This document shows, piece by piece, positions 56,171 to 64,000 of a stretch of 64,000 nucleotides of DNA. Position 1 is the stretch's first letter. Every line of letters begins with the position of its first letter. Below the pieces are notes generated by a model that saw nothing but the letters and a program-made list of their open reading frames with translations, searched no databases and was not told the origin of the DNA. Position numbers and translations under genes: made by a program. Source of the stretch: Copromyces sp. CBS 386.78 (lineage: Eukaryota; Ascomycota; Sordariomycetes; Sordariales; Sordariaceae); assembly GCA_030685235.1 (NCBI GenBank), contig MU839109.1, positions 1-64,000 of the forward strand. Direction: 5' to 3'.

Positions 56171-58642
56171 ATGGCCTACCCTCCTCGGAAAACCTTAACC
56201 TTCGGGCTCGCATTCCTAGTCCTCCTACTAGGGATCTTTCCACAACCCACCGAAGCTGTCCACCGATACAACGAAGCACAATGCTGTAACGATGCCGTAG
56301 CGTCCAATGTGTTCACTCTCAGCATCACAAGAGACCCGAATACGGGGGAGATGCTCTCCAGCGAAGCCCCCGATTGCGGCCAGATGTACAACGACACCCT
56401 CAAGCCAGCTCCCGAGATCAAAGTGTCGTACGCCTACTGCAAGACCAACTGTGGCGGCTTTGGACTCTCCAAGGGCGACGAGCCAGGCCAATGGGCCGCT
56501 CCCATTGTTCAGTTCCTGCTTCCGTCCGTCATCTTCAGCATGAACGTGCCGAGACGACATATCCTTCTTTCGACCACCCGGTTTAAGAACTGGGTGTGGA
56601 CGATACTTCCCCGGCCCAGCGGAAGGAAAGAACGCAGAGCAGTTGCCATCCTGGCGGGGATCGTACTGCTAGCGTTGGACACCCTGTTTGGAGCGTTGGA
56701 TGCGTTGATCTGGATTGTGGTGGTGATGGGAATGGCAGGGCCGATGATGGTTGGCGGACTTCATGAGGCGGTTCTGGATTACAAGATTGTGAGAGCTTTG
56801 AAGGAAGGGGCGCATAGGGAGGAAGGCGAAGAAGGGAAACGCCCGACTTTGAAGAGCCTGAGGGATACGGTCGAGGTGCTGGTGATTGCTATCTCGGGGA
56901 ACTTGGTCATGGGGGAGAATGGCGGGAATGCCGAGGTGGAGATCAAGAAGGCTTTGCTGGCTGACTTTCCCGAGCCAGATTCTGACATGCCAAATGAGCA
57001 AGGTCCACCATCTCCGCGGAACACAATAGGACCCGTACCGCAGATCCCGCCCATAGCCCTACTTACTCAGATGGAGCCCTCGAGACAAGCCGATCACCAA
57101 GAACCTGAAGTCCCCCCAGCAATCTCGGCACCGCCAGAGATCTGGAAATTACCTCTACAGACACTCGATATAGCAGCCAGCAAGAAGCTCCGCGAACGAC
57201 TAACTCGACTGATATCCTCGCAACTAGACTTCGCCGCCACCATCGGTGCCCCCGTCGTGTTCTACCTCGGTGCTTTCATCTACACTATCCTCGACCTCAG
57301 GAACAAGCCCTCCGATCAAGACGCAGCCATATCACTCGCCTTTGGCGTGGAGTGGATGATAATAGTCCATGTCGCCATCATCGGTGGCTGTCTGCTAGCG
57401 AGTAACAACCCAAGTCCAGCGGTCCTACTCGTCGGCAAGGAAGCTCCTGAAAACAGGGCTTCTACAAAAGACGCTCGATGGATATACTTGACCCGGAAGA
57501 ATGCCTTTGATGGCCTGTTCCAACCAGTCAACATGTGGAAGAGAGGAATCAACAAGTCCAAGTGGCTGAGGCAGTCCGAGGTGTACCGAAAGAACAAGAG
57601 GTTCAGAGACAGGGTCAAGATCCAAAAGCGGGAATATATCGGCTGGATCATGCTTCAAACGTTCATCTTGATTTCTCTGCCACCAGCCGCAGGAGCATTT
57701 GTGGCCTGGCGAACACCGCCGATCGGATGGAGCTGTCGGTCTCTGAGCTTCGTGACATATTCGGCATCGCAGTCCTTATTAACTCTTGTGTACTTTGCTT
57801 ACTTGAACATGTGGGAACGGGATCAAGCAAGACATGACCAGCACCAAGACGAAGATACAGAATATGGCCAAGGAGGACTACTCGAGAGACCGGGCAGTAG
57901 TGATCATGACAGGCCCTCCTCGGAAGACCGGCGTCAACAGGTCCATGTTCACACGGCATCTTTCCGACCCCGAACTCCTAGCATGGACACCATGGACACG
58001 GACGACGACGGAGAAGACGGCGGTCGTGACCATTACAAGCTCACTCCAATCCGCACAAGCACGAAGCTACTACCCTCGACTCCCTCGCCAGGTCCTTCTT
58101 CCCGACATGTCGAATATGCCACTACCGACTCCAGCCCAAATGCCAACAACGACAATCATTATCTCACTTCCTCTCCCCCTTGTACCCGGCATCAACCCTT
58201 CACACCCCTTCTCCGAGTCCGATCCAACACCCCAACAAAGGGACATACAGTCCAAACCAAGCCCCGAAAGCCCCGAAAATCTCGCCTCACCCACTCCACC
58301 CACGCCCTCTTCACCCTCCTCTTCCTCCTCTCCCTCTTTTTGTCGATAGGTACAACCCTCATGCAAATCATGGGCGTCTACCGCAACTGTTTCTGCTACA
58401 TCACGGTGCAGTACTGGTTTGACACGTCGCACCCTGACGCCCAAGTGAATGTCGCCAGCGACACGTGGTTTCAGCGGAGCTCGAGCTACAACTGGATGGT
58501 CATGGGCGGGGTGGCGACGGCGTTTATGGCTGCTTGTGCGTATGCGGGGTGGTGGTTTCAGGGCATGATAAGACGGGGGTTGGCGGGGGTTGTGAAGGGG
58601 GAGGTTTGGCCTGGGTACCTTACCTTGGGAGGTAATGTGTAA
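56171..58642 (+). CDS. Large polytopic membrane protein, unknown function
   Basis: Intronless frame of 823 residues starting at MAYPPRKTL, followed by a signal peptide (LTFGLAFLVLLLGIFPQPTEA). A lumenal Cys-containing region (EAQCCNDAV, YCKTNCGGFG) comes next. About eight hydrophobic segments follow, including AVAILAGIVLLALDTLFGAL, IWIVVVMGMAGPMMVGGL, FAATIGAPVVFYLGAFIYTI, WMIIVHVAIIGGCLLA, ALFTLLFLLSLFLSIGTTLM and WMVMGGVATAFMAACAYAGW. Long hydrophilic loops lie between helices 3 and 4 and before the last pair. I do not recognise a named family; similar fungal-only multi-helix proteins are common. An upstream in-frame Met at 56051 exists but would put 40 residues before the signal peptide. 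Confidence 0.78.
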   Translation: MAYPPRKTLTFGLAFLVLLLGIFPQPTEAVHRYNEAQCCNDAVASNVFTLSITRDPNTGEMLSSEAPDCGQMYNDTLKPAPEIKVSYAYCKTNCGGFGLSKGDEPGQWAAPIVQFLLPSVIFSMNVPRRHILLSTTRFKNWVWTILPRPSGRKERRAVAILAGIVLLALDTLFGALDALIWIVVVMGMAGPMMVGGLHEAVLDYKIVRALKEGAHREEGEEGKRPTLKSLRDTVEVLVIAISGNLVMGENGGNAEVEIKKALLADFPEPDSDMPNEQGPPSPRNTIGPVPQIPPIALLTQMEPSRQADHQEPEVPPAISAPPEIWKLPLQTLDIAASKKLRERLTRLISSQLDFAATIGAPVVFYLGAFIYTILDLRNKPSDQDAAISLAFGVEWMIIVHVAIIGGCLLASNNPSPAVLLVGKEAPENRASTKDARWIYLTRKNAFDGLFQPVNMWKRGINKSKWLRQSEVYRKNKRFRDRVKIQKREYIGWIMLQTFILISLPPAAGAFVAWRTPPIGWSCRSLSFVTYSASQSLLTLVYFAYLNMWERDQARHDQHQDEDTEYGQGGLLERPGSSDHDRPSSEDRRQQVHVHTASFRPRTPSMDTMDTDDDGEDGGRDHYKLTPIRTSTKLLPSTPSPGPSSRHVEYATTDSSPNANNDNHYLTSSPPCTRHQPFTPLLRVRSNTPTKGHTVQTKPRKPRKSRLTHSTHALFTLLFLLSLFLSIGTTLMQIMGVYRNCFCYITVQYWFDTSHPDAQVNVASDTWFQRSSSYNWMVMGGVATAFMAACAYAGWWFQGMIRRGLAGVVKGEVWPGYLTLGGNV

Positions 58643-59042
58643 TGACTGCAGGGATATTACATGGGAAAATGGGCTTTGGAGTTTGCCCGTGTTTTTCTTT
58701 CTCGGATGGATAATGCCAGATTCCAGTGGGCCAGAGACAGGCGAGCTTGCCAGGCACGGGGTTCGAGACAAAGGATTCTTGCCGTAGCTCCTCCCCTGAA
58801 CAAGGCCATACTTGGACACAAGCCGCATCCGCGTCCGGAATGCCTTTGTCTACGCAGGCATAGGCACCTAGCACAGAGTTACTGGATCCGGACGTGCTTT
58901 GTTTACCTGGATCTCTCTCGACGAGCCAGAAGCCCCTTGGCTCTTCCAGGCATAATAAATAAGGTACCTTGTGGACTCGGCCGGCGTGGTGGAGGTCACC
59001 GTTTGCTCTTTTTTCTTCACCTTCCTGTCTTTATGACCCATC
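58643..59042. other. Spacer between membrane protein and zincin genes
   Basis: 400 bp containing 3' flank and the upstream region of the next gene; no other feature is seen. Confidence 0.5.
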
Positions 59043-62000
59043 ATGGCAAACCAACAATTACCTCCTCCGCGCCGTCGTGGGGACCATCTGTTCGAGCGAT
59101 GGGGTGTCAAGCTCTTTGAGGACAGCAACGGCAACATCTCCTCTGGCTTGATTCCCATGTTCCCGACTCTACACGAACCCTTCGGCCTCACCGAAGACCT
59201 TTGGTGGACGCATAAGCGAGCGTTGCAGGAGGCGGCTACACGCGCGGACCCGATGCCAAAGTCGATACCGAAGCCCATGGGCGTGCAACTGGACCAATTA
59301 TTCTTTACCGAACGGTGGCAGCAGACGGCTCTCAACGGGGTCAGAACATGGGAGCTTTCTTCCCTCAACCAGGGTATCATAGGAACCAGTTACTGGCAGG
59401 AGGTCCTCATGACGGACCTCTCCATCCTGCCAATTCCTGAAATCAGCGTTACTGTTGAGCAGTTCCCGGACATCGACCTCGTCAGCGTGGACGAGAGCAA
59501 GTGGAACAAAGTCTTTGGCCGGGGCCGCTGGTATGATTTGCGGGGTGTTGTGCTGGAAAGGGACGCCAACGGAAACCCTACCAACACTCGGGATTGGAGT
59601 GTAGACGATAACGCCACCTGGGATGCAATGCGGACCGTGATTGAGATGGCCAACCGGATTCTGCGTCACGTCATTTACGGTGACTGGCTGTACGCACTCC
59701 TTCAGGGATCCGTGATCCCGGTCCCGGGTGTCCTGCCGTTCGAACCAACATCGACTGATCCCTTTTATATTCCCCGGCGCATGGTTTCCCCCGGGGAGGA
59801 CGGATCAGGAGGGCTCAAGCAGCCCGACCCGCGGGTTGCCCAACGGTTATGGCTCCAAATCCAGGGCTTGTCAGAGTGGATCATCTGGTCCTTCTTTGAT
59901 CCGCGGGACTTGGACAAGTACGGGTCAGTTAGCAAGACGGGTGTCACGGCTGGTTACTGCGACACAGCAATGATGCGAACGGTCATGGAGAAACCGTTGG
60001 ATCCCAACACGCTCCCAAGCCCGGGTGACCCTGAGATCTTCAGCGATATCAAAATCAACACCATGCTTCTCGAGTCTATCCTCAGCGTCTCCAACACTCC
60101 AGAGGAAGTGGCTGCCAAACACACCACGCGGCTCCAGTTGGCGCTTGTAGTGAGTACATACCTCGATGATCTTGAGCGGTATACAATTTCAAAGCTAACA
60201 GGTAATAGATGGTACACGAGCTTATGGCGAGTACATGGCGAATCCATCTTGTCCAGTCAAGTCGTAGACTTACTAACCTGTGTTGCGTTGTAGCATGCAC
60301 TTTATCAGGCGAGAGTCTACCTCAATTCTGGCAAGGGCTCGTGGAACTTTGAACCCGTAAGTTGACTCGTCGAGCGCCATTCATCTTTACTGTGAATGCT
60401 AATCCAAAAAACTGTCGATGCCGCACAGATTTACCAGAACGAGAACAACGCAGAAGTGGGTTGGTCACAGGAACACAACCTTCTTGGCGCCGTGAGAACA
60501 ATTGGACCCCTAAACGTGTTTATGCCTGACAGCGAATTCCTCTCCCGGGCTGGCCCTGCGTTTACGGTTGCAAGCTCGTGGGTTGATGACCCGGCGCACC
60601 GCATAAAGGGCAAAGAACTGACGAATCTGGATGGCACGTCTCGCGGTCTGCCCGAGAGAAGTACTCCTCGGCTGGGACCGCTCCCTACATACTGGTGTTC
60701 TCGGTTCCAGTCGCAGAGCTTCTGGGATGCTCACGTTGCCGCATACGGGCTGGGCGCGCTCAAAGCCGAACCGGTGGTCACTTGCAAATCCCGGTACTAC
60801 GACTCAGCCCACTTGCGCATCTACCACGCCAGGAAACACGTGCCATCGTCGCTGTTGCGCTACCCTGGACCCATCGTGCCCAACCAGCTGCAGAGGTTCC
60901 GGCTGGAGGAAGAGCAGACGTACCAGTACATGGAGTTCCGCAGAAAGCTCTGGAAAAGCCTGCGGCCGTGGTACAAGCGGTCGTACCGGCTCTGGCAGAA
61001 AACCCCGTACTCGTTTTGCTCTCTACGCCTGCTGATCGACAAGTTCAGACAGGCGGTCCTGGAACGAAAACGTACCGATGCGGAATCCGCCGTCGGGCTC
61101 TACAGCGGCTACCTTGCCGTCCTCGCCAGGGACCTGAGCACGCCTTATCCCGTAGCCCATGCCCCGCCCGGGGACGCCATCTTTTATTTCGAATTCGACC
61201 GTCACCCGGCCCTGTGGCCCTTTGTCATGCTCGAGATCATGATGCATGCCTCTCTTCCGTATGACTGGAAGAAGAAGGCAGCAGCACCACCACCACCACC
61301 ACCACCTCCACCTCCATCCGCGCCAACAGCCAAAAAACAACGCCGCGGGCCGCCCCCAGGTCCTCCCAAAGAATACCTCCCAAACCGCTGGTTCCCAAGC
61401 CGACACGCCCAAGACGCCGGCACCATCTTCCGTTATCCGCTCTACTGGAGTCGCGACAAAGACCCCGACCCTCCTTCTCCTAAAAGCGGTATGCTCCATG
61501 TCCACGCAGACGTCACCGACCCCTCGCAGATGATCCTTCCCCTGTTCGCCACCGAGTTCGGCAAACCCGACCGTCTCTCCCCCTGCAAATGGCCTTCCCC
61601 CACCCGCCACCCCTCCCTCTACCACGCCCGCTGGTCCATGCTCTGCGCCATCGAATCCCCCCGCATCCGCGACCCCATGCGCAAGTACCCCATCCAGAAA
61701 GCCCTCTGGCAGGCCTTGATCGCGCAGTACAAGCGCCTCGTCGCGGAGAACCAGGCGCTGGGCAACAAGAACAGCAATGGGCAGTGGCTCAACTTTGACT
61801 TTTGCTTTCCGCCGTACGACGAGACGGACCAGTTTGTCGTGCTGGATCGGTTCGAAAGGCCGGTGGCGCCCGGACAGTGGGCGAGGTCCGGCGGGTTGAG
61901 TGGGAGGGATTGGTATGAGCAGGGACATGCGGATCCGGATAAGTTGACGGTCAAGATGAAGGTCGCGCAGGAACCGGGGCAGATGCCCGAGGTTTATTTG

Positions 62001-62111
62001 CCTAGTGAGGATGAGGGCGATGGGGAGGACGTGGAGGTCTGGAAGAGGTGGTGGCCGGTGGTTCCTGATCCTGGGGTTGTGGATGTTGATATGATGGATG
62101 TGAGTCCTTGA
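59043..62111 (+). CDS. Putative fungal zincin-like metallopeptidase
   Basis: Proposed exons: 59043-60149, 60209-60226, 60294-60356 and 60429-62111, giving 956 residues. The 18-nt exon supplies MVHELM, and joining to HALYQARVYLNSG creates HELMH, a HExxH zinc-binding motif. Downstream NNAEVGWSQEHNLLGAV (exon 4) fits the E-G-xxxE pattern in which Glu is the third ligand in many fungal zincin-like proteins. The intron after the small exon begins GC (GCGAG) and ends TTACTAAC...TTGTAG. Alternatively, one 144-nt intron (60150-60293) would keep frame but lose the motif. The N-terminal 350 residues and the Pro-rich run (about 670, from a CAC/CCA repeat) are fungus-specific. There is no signal peptide. 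Peptidase activity is inferred only. Confidence 0.75.
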
Positions 62112-62243
62112 GAGGGGAGAGTATGTTGTGGTGTGGTGTGGTGTGTGGTTTGTTGCGAGGGGGTATAGGGGGGGATGGGAAGAAGAAATGTAGGAAGCAA
62201 AGGTTCTATTTTAATATTTTGTTCCGAAGCGGGAAACCCTGAG

Positions 62244-62282
62244 TCTAAACATTGGTTGTCTGACAGACAACCAATGTTTAGA
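62244..62282. repeat. 39-bp perfect palindrome
   Basis: Arms 62244-62262 and 62264-62282 are perfect 19-bp reverse complements around one base (A, 62263). It lies 133 bp after the zincin stop codon. The right arm, with following bases, recurs imperfectly as a direct repeat at 62752-62772 (ACAACCAATGT..GAAAACAG), so the two flank element copy C. Confidence 0.85.
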
Positions 62283-62760
62283 AAACAGTAATTGCTTTCC
62301 AGACATTCATTGTGTCCTAGGCCCCTAAAAGGCAAAAGTATAGGGTATTACCTTCTATACTTTAGTAGGCCTTTTATAGGCTACCCGGGAAGTAGGCGGC
62401 GTGGTACGGGCACTGGAGACTGAGCCGGAATTTCTGGGTTAGAATAGAAATTAGAATAATTTCAAAAAATTTGTCAGGAACAGGAATCGAATAGAAGATG
62501 TTACGATGAAGCACTGTTTCAATAACTACTTGGCTACTAGGCCATTTGGTTGTTTTTAAAAGAAATTGTTAGTTCTTTCTATTAATAAAGGGGATATTGG
62601 AGGTTAGAGGAAGGAGGGACTTCGAAACTTTGAGACTTGAGAAGGAACTTTGGAAATTTTCAGATTTCGGACCCAACTCAACTCCAAATCAAAAGGCCAC
62701 TATAGTACAGCGCTTACCCCCTATAAGAAAGATGCGTTGGTGACAATAACCACAACCAAT
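62270..62760 (-). repeat. Dispersed element, copy C (diverged)
   Basis: The minus strand repeats the core layout of copies A and B: A box TAGCCAAGTAG (62526-62536), B box ATTCGATTCC (62483-62492) and a T6 run (62464-62469), with 33 nt between boxes. The leader before the core (AAAGTTCCTTCT, CCTCTAACCTCC, AGAAAGAAC) resembles that of copy A, and the trailing part has similar CTATA-rich GGCC motifs. The sequence is diverged, and outer borders are approximate, set by the 20-bp direct repeats. Confidence 0.65.
62464..62536 (-). ncRNA. Putative pol III tRNA-like unit in copy C
   Basis: A box and B box match consensus at the same 33-nt spacing as in copies A and B, with a T6 run 13 nt after the B box. 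It is the most diverged copy, so retention of just these elements is notable. Transcription is not shown. Confidence 0.45.
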
Positions 62761-62891
62761 GTCTGAAAACAGATTTTCCCACTACGGTTGTTTTAATAAT
62801 GGTGGGTTGGATTTCCATCTCGACTCTGTGCGTTCAATGGTACCTTACCATAGCGGAAAAATGCGAGCGACATCTAGCCCGGAGGGGGTCG

Positions 62892-63150
62892 TCTGGCGGC
62901 CTGGCCCAGATAATTGAGTGGCCTAGTTCTAGATACCTCTACCTCGTCTGGGCCAGACGGTGGAGGAGGCCCTCTGATTGGCCAATTAGACTGCCCCCTA
63001 TAAATAATGTAGTCGCTAAAAACTCATTGACACCTAAAACAGTAGTTCTTCCGAAAGTTCATTTCCTTCCCTATCAAAACTCAACCACCCTGTATCTAAG
63101 GAAAGAACGAAGCCCGTTTCCAATCAATTGGGCCACCACCTTTTCTCACT
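62892..63150 (+). repeat. Dispersed element, copy D (truncated, not RIP-mutated)
   Basis: Begins with copies of the array motif in its palindromic form (CTGGCCCAGA at 62901-62910, TCTGGGCCAGA at 62947-62957). It continues with the copy A leader (CTCTGATTGGCC, AAAGTTCATTTCC, AAGGAAAGAACGAAGCCC) and the 13-mer CAATCAATTGGGC (63121-63133). Similarity ends just before the expected A box, so the tRNA-like core is lost. Confidence 0.7.
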
Positions 63151-64000
63151 CAATTTCATGTTGTTTTTGCTCGAACAGGTCTGGCGGTCCCACATAACCA
63201 CCTGGCGGTCTCGCGGCATCGAAGAAACGTCCAACCAAGAGAAGAGAGGAGGGTGGTGTTGGGAACGGGGAAAAGAGGAGGCGACCACCAGTCAAATGCT
63301 TCGTCCTGCGAGGCCCCTGCCATCTGCAGCATCACCCCTGGAAAGTTCTTAGCGCTGGACTTCACAACGTCCTCTTCGCAACTCAACCAACATTCCACCA
63401 ATTCTCATGCAAAAAGTTGGTATTAAGCTGATGCGTTTTACCCGTTTCATATACTCTATCCAATTTTCCGTTTTGAATGTGGTTATCCCGTTGTTTTTAT
63501 GTGAAGTTTTGCAAACCCCTGTCATAAGAACCGCGCTAACAAACTTTTAAGGGGTGATGTACAGGCACGACTATGGAAGGAGTAGACTAAGGTAGTCTAG
63601 GGGTGGCCAGCCGTTGTTCACTCTTAGCTTAGCGCGACAGTTTATTGAGGGGCGGTGCATGCTCATAGTGCGGACAAGTCACTCGGGCCGTACCGTACAG
63701 TAGTCTACCCGTGCCACGCAACCCACTTCCAGCAAAACGGCCAGGTTAGGGTTAGAGGTGGTGTTTTAGGCTCGATACATAAGGTACCGTTTCCGCGCTC
63801 TGGTCAACTTTTCATTCCGCATCTCCCATGGAACTTCCTTCATCAGCCATAATGTGGCAAGATTGTCAGACTGTAACCTTCTACCAACGGACATGATTAC
63901 GCTATTTGGCCTGATATCATGCAATCGTGGGTTACATTTTAGTCCAAGTGGTTATGTGACTGGACTCGGCGCTAGAGAAATGGCTTCATGTTTGCAGCCA

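Larger units (their letters stand above)
62112..64000. other. Repeat-containing region to the window end
   Basis: No gene is supported. It holds a 39-bp palindrome (62244-62282), dispersed-element copies C and D, and AT-rich patches. Short frames such as 62799-63197 overlap the repeats and show no motif. Confidence 0.6.

Noticed and set aside
63744..63755. GGTTAGGGTTAG, a possible interstitial telomere sequence
   Set aside because: Only about one and a half to two repeat units, which is expected by chance; no array or junction.
1..64000. CRISPR arrays, operons and bacterial signals
   Set aside because: None seen. Introns, telomere and gene families are fungal; no regularly spaced unique-spacer array exists.

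Overview
The window is one end of a chromosome of a filamentous ascomycete, most likely a Neurospora-like Sordariomycete. It opens with about 57 CCCTAA telomere repeats. These are followed by about 2 kb of extremely AT-rich, CpA-poor DNA of the kind left by repeat-induced point mutation (RIP). Genes have short introns (50-100 nt) with GTRNGT donors, CTRAC branch sites and AG acceptors, and coding DNA is GC-richer than the flanks. All names rest on reading motifs and remembered family features; no database search was run.

Region 1 (2.9-12.9 kb) holds five metabolic genes, all on the minus strand and reading toward the telomere: a TauD/TfdA dioxygenase, a DUF1989 (urea carboxylase-associated) protein, a carotenoid cleavage oxygenase (cao-2-like), an HSL-type alpha/beta hydrolase and a class III PLP aminotransferase. 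A broken HET-domain fragment follows at 13.1 kb. Region 2 (14-30.7 kb) is housekeeping: an Mtf2-like mitochondrial factor divergent from CMR1, then ATG26 sterol glucosyltransferase, the FCP1 CTD phosphatase and the complex I subunit GRIM-19.

Region 3 (31.5-34.7 kb) has a dispersed repeat and an intact HET-domain gene. Region 4 (35.6-45.4 kb) groups three chromosome-maintenance genes: CHL1 helicase, CDC7 kinase and, divergent from CDC7, condensin subunit CND1. An intron-containing tRNA-Thr(CGT) and a small two-exon gene follow. Region 5 (47.5-64 kb) is more lineage-specific: a Cys-rich single-pass membrane protein with a decayed tandem copy, a DUF3431 protein, two membrane proteins without recognised family, and a putative zincin whose HExxH motif is assembled across an 18-nt exon.

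The most unusual signal is a family of dispersed elements at about 31.6-32.2, 53.9-54.4, 62.3-62.75 and 62.9-63.15 kb, with a core-less relative at 9.49-9.56 kb. Three copies carry a tRNA-like pol III unit: A box and B box exactly 33 nt apart, followed by a T-run. Around the core are terminal inverted repeats or arrays of an 11-bp near-palindrome at about 19-bp spacing. This looks like a non-autonomous element combining SINE-like and MITE-like features.
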